Notes under the pieces: model-generated
The model's input: only the letters and a program-made list of their open reading frames with translations
The model's database searches: none
Told to the model about the DNA's origin: nothing
Made by a program: the position numbers and the translations under genes
Shown here: piece after piece, positions 50,084-58,205 of the stretch
Numbering within the stretch: position 1 is the first letter of the stretch
Layout: each line of letters starts with the position of its first letter
Assembly (NCBI GenBank): GCA_900318645.1
Contig: ONLH01000026.1
Location: forward strand, 1 to 60,469
DNA: 60,469 bases
Direction: 5' to 3'
DNA from: an uncultured Prevotellaceae bacterium
Lineage (GTDB): Bacteria; Bacteroidota; Bacteroidia; Bacteroidales; Muribaculaceae

Positions 50084-50114
50084 ATTTTCAGTTTAAGCAA
50101 TCAGGCATATTGAC

Positions 50115-50155
50115 AAAAAGTAGAGATGCAAAACAGGTTTGCATCTCCACTTTTT
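50115..50155 (-). terminator. Terminator of the DUF2436 gene (GAGATGCA palindrome)
   Basis: On the minus strand AAAAAGTGGAGATGCAAA pairs with TTTTGCATCTCTACTTTTT (one wobble or mismatch) around CCTG, ending in T's, 29 nt after the stop. A near copy is at 51447-51489. Confidence 0.88.
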
Positions 50156-50183
50156 CGTTAACTTTCAGCTAAAGTCTAATAGC

Positions 50184-51203
50184 TTACTTCACAACCTTAA
50201 CAGCGTTGGTAGTGCCGTCGGTGTAGGTGGTAACGACGATGGTCAGGCCGTTAGCCTCGGTCATCTCCTGACCAGCCATGTTGAAGTAGCGTACGCCAGC
50301 AACGGTCTTGCCGCTCATCATCTCGTCGATGCCGGTAACAGGAGCTACAACAAACTCATAAGCGATCTCCTCGCTCGGCAGCTTGCCATCAGCTACTGCA
50401 TAAGCCTCAACGCGGTACTTGCCGTCGCCCTCGAAGCTCAGGATCTCCTCATACTCAGCCCACTCGGTCTCGGTGCCGTCAGGATAGATGATGCGGTAGT
50501 AGATCACGCTCTCCTCGGTGGGGATGATCTCTACGAAGTATGCGTGGATACCGTCCTCGGTGTAGCCGTGGAAGGTGGGAGCACCAGTCTTCTCGGTGGG
50601 ATCAACGGGAGGAGTTACGGGAGTGCCGTCGATGACCTCCAGATCTACACCATCGTAGCCATAATAAGTCATGTAAACGCTGAAGTGGTACTCTTTACCT
50701 TCTTCAAACTGGTAGTCGTCATAGCGGCCAGGGGTCATACCATAGTCAGATGCAATCCACATAGCAAAACCAGGCTCGGGATTAGTGATGCACCAGTCAT
50801 AGGTACCAGCAGGAACCAGGATGCTGATAATACCATCATAAACGACGTTCTCGGTGTAGAGTGAACCATCAGCGTTCTCGGGAATCTTGTACTCAAATTC
50901 TGCATACACTTCATCAGCAACACTGGTATACAAAGCCAGAGCACCAGTTTCGGGAATGAGATTGCCATAAGCGTTGGCGTCAGCATCGAGCAGCAACTGA
51001 TAACCAGTGCCATCTCCCCAAACGTCGTGGGCTTCCAGTGATACAAGTGCCATACCAGCGGGAATCTCACTGGCGTTGATGGTGGCACGGGTAATGGTAG
51101 GAGTTGAAGCCATTACATTGTCAGTGTGACGGAATGCCTGATCAGCGTTTGCCTGCATTGACAAAGCAGCAGCTAATGCTAAGAAAAAGAATTTAGTCTT
51201 CAT
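50184..51203 (-). CDS. Secreted protein with gingipain-type DUF2436 domain and T9SS-like tail
   Basis: A 339-aa protein with signal peptide MKTKFFFLALAAALSMQANA (ATG at 51203; an upstream GTG adds two residues). Residues about 50-195 match the DUF2436 domain of Porphyromonas gingipain/hemagglutinin adhesins: SLEAHDVWGDGTGYQLLLDA, FEYKIPENAD, YDWCITNPEP and GRYDDYQFEEGKEY follow the same order. Residues about 205-285 (APTFHGYTEDGIH ... EGDGKYRVEAYAV) form a small beta-sandwich. The last 50 (FNMAGQEMTEANGLTIVV, ending KVVK) are a T9SS-like sorting domain. From residue about 200 it is nearly identical to the next gene. No protease domain is present. The role is probably surface adhesion or ligand binding. 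Confidence 0.85.
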   Translation of the reverse strand: MKTKFFFLALAAALSMQANADQAFRHTDNVMASTPTITRATINASEIPAGMALVSLEAHDVWGDGTGYQLLLDADANAYGNLIPETGALALYTSVADEVYAEFEYKIPENADGSLYTENVVYDGIISILVPAGTYDWCITNPEPGFAMWIASDYGMTPGRYDDYQFEEGKEYHFSVYMTYYGYDGVDLEVIDGTPVTPPVDPTEKTGAPTFHGYTEDGIHAYFVEIIPTEESVIYYRIIYPDGTETEWAEYEEILSFEGDGKYRVEAYAVADGKLPSEEIAYEFVVAPVTGIDEMMSGKTVAGVRYFNMAGQEMTEANGLTIVVTTYTDGTTNAVKVVK

Positions 51204-51266
51204 AAGCACTAAAAAAATTAAGATTAAACATATAAAATAAACTCAAAAAAACTCTTTATTACACTG

Positions 51267-51296
51267 CAAAATTACAACAAATTTAAGTAACCACAA
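51267..51296 (-). promoter_or_regulatory. Promoter of the DUF2436 gene
   Basis: TTG (51294-51296), a 19-nt spacer, then TAATTTTG (51267-51274), 63 nt before the ATG. Confidence 0.75.
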
Positions 51297-51446
51297 GTAT
51301 AAATTTATATATAAATTTATAATTATTTATAATTTATTTCTTTAATGAGAAATATATCCGCAGGAAGATAGAAATAGAAATATAGGTCCAAAATCATAGC
51401 AGTAAGAATGATGGCTGCAGAAGCTAGATATCGGACAAAACCATGA

Positions 51447-51489
51447 AAAAAGTGGAGACGCAAAACAGGTTTGCATCTCCACTTTTTTC
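51447..51489 (-). terminator. Terminator of the 336-aa gene (GAGACGCA palindrome)
   Basis: AAAAAAGTGGAGACGCAAA and its inverted partner form a long stem with CAGG in the loop and T-runs on both sides, 27 nt after the stop. It is nearly identical to 50115-50155 and lies in the block duplicated between the two genes. Confidence 0.88.
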
Positions 51490-51516
51490 GTTAACTTTCA
51501 GCTAAAGTCTAATAGC

Positions 51517-52527
51517 TTACTTCACAACCTTAACAGCGCTGGTGGTACCGTCGGTGTAGGTGGTAACAACGATGGTCAGGCCGTTAGCCTCGGTCATCTC
51601 CTGGCCAGCCAGGTTGAAGTAGCGTACGCCAGCAACGGTCTTACCGTTCATCATCTCGTCGATGCCGGTAACGGGAGCTACAACGAACTCATAAGCGATC
51701 TGCTCGCTCGGCAGCTTGCCATCGGCTACGGCATAAGCCTCAACGCGGTACTTGCCGTCGCCCTCAAAGCTCAGGATCTCCTCATACTCAGCCCAATCGG
51801 TCTCGGTGCCGTCAGGATAGATGATGCGGTAGTAAATCACGCTCTCCTCGGTGGGGATGATCTCTACGAAGTAGCCGTGGATACCGTCCTCAGTGTAGCC
51901 GTGGAAGGTGGGAGCACCAGTCTTCTCGGTGGGATCAACTACGGGAGGAACATCGCCACCACCCTCATAGGTGAAGGTAGCCTTGGGCAAGAAAGCCTCA
52001 TGATACTTTGAGGGAGTGCTGCTCCAAGCTGACTGGTACTGATAGAAGCTGTAGTAGTAGGGCATGTTCACACCATAGAATGAGGTGCCTTTCCAAGTAC
52101 CAATCTGGGTAACGAGAACCTGGACCATGAGGTTACCACCCTCATACAGGTAGGGCTCGTCAAATACGAAAGTCATCTCGGTATCACCCTCATTGGGAGT
52201 AATCGAGCAAAGAGGAGTTGCACCCTCAATGGCCTCATAGTCATCAAAGTTGTCCTTTTCAGCCTTAGCCATACCAAGCTGCAGCGTAGCACCTGAGAAA
52301 TTGATTCTGGATGAGTAGAACTTCACACCGGTGATCTCTTTACCTACCATGTCGGTCAACATGTCGGCGGGGTAGATCATCTGGCCGAAGGTACCATCGG
52401 TGTCAACATACAAGCCATAGATGGGCACGTAGTTGTTGGTGTCGGTACCATCACAAACGGTCATCTCGGTGGCCTGAGCGGCAAATGCCATAACAGCAAC
52501 AGCAATCAAAGTAAAAAACTTTTTCAT
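51517..52527 (-). CDS. Secreted protein with repeat-module N-terminus and T9SS-like tail
   Basis: A 336-aa protein with signal peptide MKKFFTLIAVAVMAFAAQA. Residues about 20-190 are the same domain found twice in the dockerin protein at 25001-26581 (VPIYGLYVDTDGTFGQMIYP; VFDEPYLYEGGNL; FLPKATF). From about residue 198 (VDPTEKTGAPTFHGY) to the end it is nearly identical to the 339-aa neighbour, including the sorting domain. The pair therefore shows an N-terminal domain swap on a common export tail. No catalytic motif is seen; surface binding is inferred. Confidence 0.82.
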   Translation of the reverse strand: MKKFFTLIAVAVMAFAAQATEMTVCDGTDTNNYVPIYGLYVDTDGTFGQMIYPADMLTDMVGKEITGVKFYSSRINFSGATLQLGMAKAEKDNFDDYEAIEGATPLCSITPNEGDTEMTFVFDEPYLYEGGNLMVQVLVTQIGTWKGTSFYGVNMPYYYSFYQYQSAWSSTPSKYHEAFLPKATFTYEGGGDVPPVVDPTEKTGAPTFHGYTEDGIHGYFVEIIPTEESVIYYRIIYPDGTETDWAEYEEILSFEGDGKYRVEAYAVADGKLPSEQIAYEFVVAPVTGIDEMMNGKTVAGVRYFNLAGQEMTEANGLTIVVTTYTDGTTSAVKVVK

Positions 52528-52632
52528 AAAAAATAAGTGATTTAAAATTATTAATAAATAAAACCAAAGTATAATTCTTTAGGAATCAAGTAAATAACTA
52601 ATGATTTACTTGATTATGGACTATTCGTATTG

Positions 52633-52664
52633 CAAAATTAACAATTTTTCTGAGAATAAACAAA
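52633..52664 (-). promoter_or_regulatory. Promoter of the 336-aa gene
   Basis: TTTG (52661-52664), a 20-nt spacer, then TAATTTTG (52633-52640), 105 nt before the ATG. Confidence 0.73.
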
Positions 52665-52689
52665 ATTAACCAAAAAAATGTAAAGGAAA

Positions 52690-53595
52690 TTATATAATTG
52701 AAGTAATTGTACCCATGATGCTTCCCAGCAGGGCTCCGAGCCACACAATGGCACGCAGCTCTTTTTTCATTACGTCGAGGATGATGGCCTCGGCCTCGGC
52801 CATTTCCATTTCGTTGATGCGATTCTCAATGATGCCGCTGATGTCGATGTCCTGCAGAATGCGTGGCAGGTGCTCGGTAATGATGACACGATAGGCATTG
52901 AGGATGCCGCCCTTGATTTGTGCGACTTGATCGTCATGTCCTGTCATCAGATCGCGCATGGTCATGGACAAGAGTTGTTCAGACTCATCGTGCACGAGAC
53001 CTTCCACCATTTGTTGAGAATTGTTGTGTAGTATTTCATTAATGTGTTTGGCCAGGATTCCTTCTACCAGTTGCGCTATGGGTTGGAGTAGCATGTCGGC
53101 ACCAAATTTCCCGGCAATGCTTTTTCTTGTCTTTTCCATGACATGCTGGGTTGCCATGCGTGCGATGCTTTCGCCCAACTGGCTATCTTGCAGTTTGCCG
53201 GTTATCATCTTGACAACGCCATCGGTAACATTTGTACGCATAGAAGCGATGTCGTCTTCAGTCAGGTAATGTCGGGCAAACTCCTCGATGGTCTCCTCGT
53301 TTTTGCTTTGAGTGGCAACAAACTCATCGATGGCGTTACTCAGCTTTGACATCATGTCATCACTTAGCAGGCTGTTTTCCAATACTTCACGGTTCATCAG
53401 ATTCTCGCTGACTGCCTTGCCGATGGCACCTGCTATGCGTGCCTTCTCTTTGGGGATAATACCTGGGGTAAAGGGCACATGAACTCCTAGGATGTATTTG
53501 GCCTGATGAGGCCTGAACAGCATGCGGATGGCAATATCATTAGTAATATAGCCGATGACGGCACCCACAGCTGGTCCGATCAAGTAATGTAGCAT
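52690..53595 (-). CDS. DUF445 family membrane protein
   Basis: A 301-aa protein. The N-terminus (MLHYLIGPAVGAVIGYITND, then IAIRMLFRPHQAKYIL) and PFTPGIIPKEKARIAGAIG are hallmarks of the DUF445/YheB family. The long middle is helical and amphipathic (about 75-270), and a hydrophobic end (IVWLGALLGSIMGTITSII) probably inserts in the inner membrane. The function is unknown. A GTG at 53622 would add nine basic residues and is possible; the ATG is preferred. It lies just downstream of the LolA-like gene on the same strand, so an operon is likely. Confidence 0.88.
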   Translation of the reverse strand: MLHYLIGPAVGAVIGYITNDIAIRMLFRPHQAKYILGVHVPFTPGIIPKEKARIAGAIGKAVSENLMNREVLENSLLSDDMMSKLSNAIDEFVATQSKNEETIEEFARHYLTEDDIASMRTNVTDGVVKMITGKLQDSQLGESIARMATQHVMEKTRKSIAGKFGADMLLQPIAQLVEGILAKHINEILHNNSQQMVEGLVHDESEQLLSMTMRDLMTGHDDQVAQIKGGILNAYRVIITEHLPRILQDIDISGIIENRINEMEMAEAEAIILDVMKKELRAIVWLGALLGSIMGTITSII

Positions 53596-53630
53596 GATTT
53601 TCTTCAGTTTTTTAGTTTTCACTCTTCTTT

Positions 53631-54239
53631 TTACCGCAGATCTACGACCTGTGTTCCCGCGGGCACTTGGGTTTTATCAAACGTGAATGTGCCAGCAGGT
53701 AGTGACTTGTGCTTATAATCGGTAATTTTTACGGTATAGACCGAATTGTCGCTCATCTCAAAGCGGGCGGTACGTAGCAGTGACGTTTTCTCGTCGAAGT
53801 AGAGCCACAAGGTCTTGACGGCATCTTTTTTCTTTTTGGGAGTGAGTTTAATGACGTAGGTGTTGGCGGTTTTGGCTTTGGCTTTCTTCATATTGAAGTT
53901 GGCCTTGAAGTGTTGTGCTGCGGCAATGGGATTAGTCAGCTGCAGGTCATCGGGGGTGGGAGAGGTGATGTTCACCTCACTGGTGACAGGAGACCAAGAC
54001 CATTGTGTCTTGCCGTCATACCAGCACTTGGCTTCAGGTGAAATGACACGGAACTTGGTGCCCTGCATAGCGATGCTGCCCTTGCTGGTACCCTGGGCCG
54101 TGGTAACACTATAGTTGGCTGTAACGCCACCATGGGAATTAATGGCGGCAACACACTTGTCAAGCATCGCACTCGGTGTCTGAGCCATTGCAGTGAGGGT
54201 GCCCAGTATGGTGATGATGGCAATAAATACTCTCTTCAT
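53631..54239 (-). CDS. LolA-like outer-membrane lipoprotein carrier
   Basis: A 202-aa periplasmic protein with signal peptide MKRVFIAIITILGTLTAMAQ (Gln at the mature end). The mature part is a single half-barrel: YSVTTAQGTSKGSIAMQGTKFRVISPEAKCWYDGKTQW, then NPIAAAQHFKANFN and LWLYFDEKTSLLRTARFEM. This matches the LolA family, which carries lipoproteins from inner to outer membrane. Many Bacteroidota have several LolA-like paralogues, so this one may have a special client. It is likely cotranscribed with the DUF445 gene; ftsK lies upstream with its own terminator. Confidence 0.86.
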   Translation of the reverse strand: MKRVFIAIITILGTLTAMAQTPSAMLDKCVAAINSHGGVTANYSVTTAQGTSKGSIAMQGTKFRVISPEAKCWYDGKTQWSWSPVTSEVNITSPTPDDLQLTNPIAAAQHFKANFNMKKAKAKTANTYVIKLTPKKKKDAVKTLWLYFDEKTSLLRTARFEMSDNSVYTVKITDYKHKSLPAGTFTFDKTQVPAGTQVVDLR

Positions 54240-54325
54240 AATTAAACTGATTATCAATTAATACTGTTTTGCTAGAACATCTAGATTCTCTAGAATAGCT
54301 AAATGCACTAGGTTGCAAAAATGAT

Positions 54326-54346
54326 GCCAACCCCTTTGGGGCTGGC
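54326..54346 (-). terminator. Terminator of ftsK
   Basis: GCCAACCCC and GGGGCTGGC pair with one mismatch around TTT. The minus strand continues ATCATTTTTGC. It lies 15 nt after the ftsK stop. Confidence 0.8.
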
Positions 54347-54361
54347 AACAGATTGTGGTTC

Positions 54362-56863
54362 TCAAGAGAACAGTTGATCGATGTCCATGGGACTGACGAG
54401 CACCTGGCGGGGTTTGCTCCCCTGAGCCGGACCCACGATACCGGCATGTTCCATCTGGTCCATGAGGCGTCCGGCACGATTGTAGCCAATCTCATAACGG
54501 CGTTGCAGTGATGACGTGCTGGCCGTGTTGCCCATGACGACAAACCTCACTGCCTCCTCAAACAGCGGATCACGGTCCTTGACGTTGCCCACGTTGGCAT
54601 CGCTGCCGCCTCCCTCGTCCTTGCCGACGTACTCGGGCAGCATGTAAGGTTCCTCGTGATTGATGTCTCGGTCGTTGTCCTCCTGTTCCTTGATGAAGTC
54701 ACTGATGCGCACGATATCGGGGGTATCGACAAACGGGCACTGCAGGCGGGTCAATTCTCCGTCAATCTGGAACAGCATGTCACCGCGGCCGATGAGTTGC
54801 TGTGCTCCAGAACGGTCGATGATGATTTGGCTGTCAATGCGTTGGGCGACGGCAAAGGCTATGCGGCCAGGGAAGTTACCCTTGATCAGGCCAGTGATAA
54901 CCTTGGATGACGGGCGCTGTGTGGCAATGATCATGTGGATACCGACGGCACGAGCCTTCTGGGCGATGCGCACCAGCGGCGATTCTACCTCCTTGCCGGC
55001 GGTCATGATCATGTCGCTGAACTCATCGATGATACCCACGATGTAGGGCATGTACTGATATTTCTTTTCGCCGTGCTCATCGCGGACTTCTCGCAACTCT
55101 CGACGCCACATCTCATTGTAGTCGCTCACATTACGCACCTTCACTTCCTCAAACACCTTGTAGCGGTTTTCCATTTCCTGTACAAGGCAGTTGAGGGTCT
55201 TGATAACGCGGTCGGTATCTGTGATGATGGCCTTTTCCTCACCAGGAGCTTTGGCAAAGAAGTATTTTTCCAGATCAGCATAGACACTGAACTCCACACG
55301 CTTGGGGTCAACGAGAACTAACTTCAGTTCCGAGGGACCCTTCTTGTAAAGAAGTGACGTGATGATGGCATTCAGTCCCACTGATTTTCCTTTACCGGTA
55401 GCACCAGCCACCAACAGGTGTGGCATCTTGGTCAGGTCGGCGATAAAGACCTCGTTGCTCACCGTGCAGCCTAGGCACATAGGCAGCTTGGCACGTGTCT
55501 CCTGGAAGGCTTTGGATCCGAGCACCTCACGCATAGGCACCACTTGGGGGTCACGGTTGGGCACTTCAATACCGATGGTTCCCTTGCCAGGCATGGGAGC
55601 GATGATGCGGATGCCCAAGGCTGCGAGGCTCAAGGCGATATCGTCTTCCAGATTGCGTATCTTGTTGACGCGCACTCCATCCTGAGGCACAATCTCAAAC
55701 AGTGTCACCGTGGGTCCCACATGAACCATGATTTCCTTGATCTCGATACCATACTTGCTCAGAGTGTCGCGAATACGCTCCTTATTCTCGTCCTGTTCAC
55801 GCTTGTCCACACTGTTGGGATTCATACGGATGTCTTGCAGCAAGTCCAAGGTAGGGAAGCGGTAATGACGGTATTCGCCTGTGGGGTCATGAGGGTTTGT
55901 GACGCTGGTACTGGCAGCAATGGGCTTTAGGTGGGCGGTCTCGCCATTGCTGACTTCGGCAGAATCTGCCTTGGGTTTACGGGTGCGCATCCTGCTGATG
56001 GGAGAAGGCTTCACGGTGGAATCGTTCTCATCGGGGTGCTTATCTCCATTTACCTGCTGTTCACTGCCAAGAAAGGTTGATTCTCCGGGCTGGCTTACGA
56101 CCTTCTCGGCTTCTTCCTTGTTGCGGCTACGCTTTTTCTCAAATTCCTGCTGTATCTGCTGATACAGTGCAGAGAACGTTTGGTAGGTAAGGAATACCCA
56201 CAGCATGAAGATAATGAGGTTCACTCCCACCATGCCATAAAGTCCCATTAACCCAATCAGCCACTTGTTGGCATAGAAACCAAAGTAGCCACCCAAGGGG
56301 AAGAAGGTGATGGGTTTCATGAAATAGGTGGCTGCACCGACAACCATCGAGAAGGTGAAGATGCTGAACAGGCACACAAAGGTATAAGAGAAGAAATGGG
56401 TCTTCTTCTTGCGAATCAATCTCATGCCTATTGTGATGAACCACAAGACAATAATGAATGCAGCGACACCAACGCCACTTGAGATGAAGAAATCACTCAG
56501 TGAGGCACCAAGTGCCGCGCCGGTATTGCGTATCTGGTCAGGAACTTGGGCGTTCTCGATCATTGAGTAGTTGGCGATGCGGTCTTGGTCGCTCATTCCC
56601 GCCGACAGGAAGAACGACAGGAAGGAAATCAGGAGGTAGATTCCGAGAAATACCATGATAATTCCGGAAACAAACTTGAAATTCCCATTTTGGAAGAAGG
56701 CCATGAAGCGTTGCCATTTGGTCACTTTCTCCTTGTTTATGGCTTCCTCGGCTTCAAGTCTCCTGCGGTAGTCCTCTGACTGCTGTACACCACTGATGTC
56801 AGGATTGAAATAACCCTGATTATCACTTACTTGTCTGTTCTGCTTGCTTTTATTCTTACTCAT
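54362..56863 (-). CDS. ftsK: DNA translocase FtsK/SpoIIIE
   Basis: An 833-aa DNA pump that clears and aligns chromosomes at division. Four membrane segments lie at about 62-88, 125-148, 158-180 and 200-228. A charged, low-complexity linker runs from about 235 to 330. The motor contains Walker A GATGKGKSVGLNA (about 487-499), LVLVDPKRVEFSVY and GIIDEFSDMIM (Walker B region). HMIIATQRPSSKVITG and QQLIGRGDML follow. The C-terminal gamma winged helix (TSSLQRRYEIGYNRAGRLMD, about 765-833) recognises polar DNA motifs. Length is normal. Confidence 0.95.
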   Translation of the reverse strand: MSKNKSKQNRQVSDNQGYFNPDISGVQQSEDYRRRLEAEEAINKEKVTKWQRFMAFFQNGNFKFVSGIIMVFLGIYLLISFLSFFLSAGMSDQDRIANYSMIENAQVPDQIRNTGAALGASLSDFFISSGVGVAAFIIVLWFITIGMRLIRKKKTHFFSYTFVCLFSIFTFSMVVGAATYFMKPITFFPLGGYFGFYANKWLIGLMGLYGMVGVNLIIFMLWVFLTYQTFSALYQQIQQEFEKKRSRNKEEAEKVVSQPGESTFLGSEQQVNGDKHPDENDSTVKPSPISRMRTRKPKADSAEVSNGETAHLKPIAASTSVTNPHDPTGEYRHYRFPTLDLLQDIRMNPNSVDKREQDENKERIRDTLSKYGIEIKEIMVHVGPTVTLFEIVPQDGVRVNKIRNLEDDIALSLAALGIRIIAPMPGKGTIGIEVPNRDPQVVPMREVLGSKAFQETRAKLPMCLGCTVSNEVFIADLTKMPHLLVAGATGKGKSVGLNAIITSLLYKKGPSELKLVLVDPKRVEFSVYADLEKYFFAKAPGEEKAIITDTDRVIKTLNCLVQEMENRYKVFEEVKVRNVSDYNEMWRRELREVRDEHGEKKYQYMPYIVGIIDEFSDMIMTAGKEVESPLVRIAQKARAVGIHMIIATQRPSSKVITGLIKGNFPGRIAFAVAQRIDSQIIIDRSGAQQLIGRGDMLFQIDGELTRLQCPFVDTPDIVRISDFIKEQEDNDRDINHEEPYMLPEYVGKDEGGGSDANVGNVKDRDPLFEEAVRFVVMGNTASTSSLQRRYEIGYNRAGRLMDQMEHAGIVGPAQGSKPRQVLVSPMDIDQLFS

Positions 56864-57009
56864 TTTTGCTATCGTATTACTTTTGGGGGTGTAAAATTAC
56901 AAAATAAAATTGGTTTACAAACGCAAACACAACACTTTTTTTTCAAAAAAAATTAGTCCTTGTTTTACTCTCGTCAGTTTTCAGTAGTTCGATGCCAATT
57001 CATCACTTC

Positions 57010-57972
57010 TTACTCCCCTTTGATGGCATTCTTAACTTGTGCCATATTGCTGCGTGACACGGGGAGCATCTCGTTGCAATGCTTGATGCGTAGTTGCATA
57101 GTTCCAGCTTGGGAAATAATCTGTTCTACTTGTTGCAGATTAACCAGGAATGCACGATGGCATCTGACAATCATTGGATAGGGGCGCAAGTCTTCCTCCA
57201 TCTGCTTGGAAGTGGCTCGCAGCATATCGTTAAATACCTTCCCGTCCCGTAATTGGTAGATTTTAACGTAGTTCCCCACTGCTTCTATATATAGAATGTT
57301 AGGGATATGTACTGTGGTGGTTTCACTGGTGCTGCCCTTGAGAACGACTGTCGAAGGGATTCCTTCGGAATTTACTGTGTCTTGCGCTATACCTTCGGCG
57401 GGAATTGAGACTTGGCTGGATTTGTCAGTTGCAACGACCTTATCCTCGGCTGCTTGTGTGGTGTTGCGACGAGTCTCCTCTTGTTGCAGTTGCCTCAGTT
57501 GTTCGTTCAGTAGTCGTGTCTCTTCCAGTTCGGCTGCGAGGTATCTGCTGCGGAACTTAAAGCGCCAGTAGAGGCCGATAGCAAAGGAACAGAAGGCGAT
57601 AATCAACAGCGTCTCAAGGAAATTGGTCCAGGAGAGCACATTGCCGGGAACCACATCACTCATGGCAAAATGGCGGTATAGACAAATCAGCAGCGATACC
57701 AGAGGGGTGTTGATGAGTTGGAACAAGAGGTTGCGGCGGATAATGTAATCAACCCCGTGCTCGTAGGACCTGGGTTTCTTAAGGACATACTTCAGGATAC
57801 CCTCGGTCACGGCACATGATATGATACCCATGAACCCCATTGCCAGCAGATGGACCCACGCCGTCCACTGCCATGCTTCCAGACCGAATGGTTTGAAAAT
57901 AGCAAGCGCCAGTACCGTAAAAACGGTGCTGACGATACGGGTCGTAATTGTGTCTTTTTGTCCTTGGCTCAT
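57010..57972 (-). CDS. Membrane-bound LytTR transcription regulator
   Basis: A 320-aa protein from the chosen start. Four membrane segments (about 8-150: RIVSTVFTVLALAIFKPFG, LLAMGFMGIISCAV, NTPLVSLLICLY, LETLLIIAFCSFAIGLYW) are followed by a coiled coil (LAAELEETRLLNEQLRQLQQ) and a C-terminal LytTR DNA-binding domain (about 225-315: ILYIEAVGNYVKIYQLRDGK; MIVRCHRAFLVNL). No kinase or receiver domain is present, so it may sense directly through its membrane part. An upstream start at 58023 would lie before a consensus promoter; the ATG at 57972 is therefore preferred. It is divergent from a LiaF-like gene, a likely target. Confidence 0.88.
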   Translation of the reverse strand: MSQGQKDTITTRIVSTVFTVLALAIFKPFGLEAWQWTAWVHLLAMGFMGIISCAVTEGILKYVLKKPRSYEHGVDYIIRRNLLFQLINTPLVSLLICLYRHFAMSDVVPGNVLSWTNFLETLLIIAFCSFAIGLYWRFKFRSRYLAAELEETRLLNEQLRQLQQEETRRNTTQAAEDKVVATDKSSQVSIPAEGIAQDTVNSEGIPSTVVLKGSTSETTTVHIPNILYIEAVGNYVKIYQLRDGKVFNDMLRATSKQMEEDLRPYPMIVRCHRAFLVNLQQVEQIISQAGTMQLRIKHCNEMLPVSRSNMAQVKNAIKGE

Positions 57973-57980
57973 TCGGGTGT

Positions 57981-58012
57981 CAAAAGTACTTTTATTCGGC
58001 GGAATGACCAAA
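57981..58012 (-). promoter_or_regulatory. Promoter of the LytTR regulator
   Basis: TTTG (58009-58012), a 20-nt spacer, then TACTTTTG (57981-57988). The box ends 8 nt before the ATG at 57972, so the leader would be very short. Confidence 0.7.
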
Positions 58013-58205
58013 CCATTCATCACAAATATGCGATTTATCCCTCATTTCACTGCCATTCATCACATAAACCTGCAGAATATCCCAGAAACTTGTGGGGCGG
58101 GGGAATTGGCAGTTATTTTGCTGCAGCCAAAAACAGAGTCGGCGCCTTGCTGACGGGTGTCAAGGCCAAAATATGGTATAAAACTAATCATTAAAAAAAC
58201 AAGTT

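Larger units (their letters stand above)
51204..51516. other. 313-bp gap: promoter, AT palindromes and terminator
   Basis: It holds the promoter of the 339-aa gene (51267-51296). Behind that is a very AT-rich run of TATA/TTTATA palindromes (about 51297-51345), which could act as an UP-type element. A T-rich unassigned part follows, then the terminator of the 336-aa gene (51447-51489). No gene is seen. Confidence 0.6.

Noticed and set aside
56877-56884. Plus-strand TACTTTTG as a promoter
   Set aside because: No plus-strand gene or RNA lies downstream in this region; ftsK is on the other strand.
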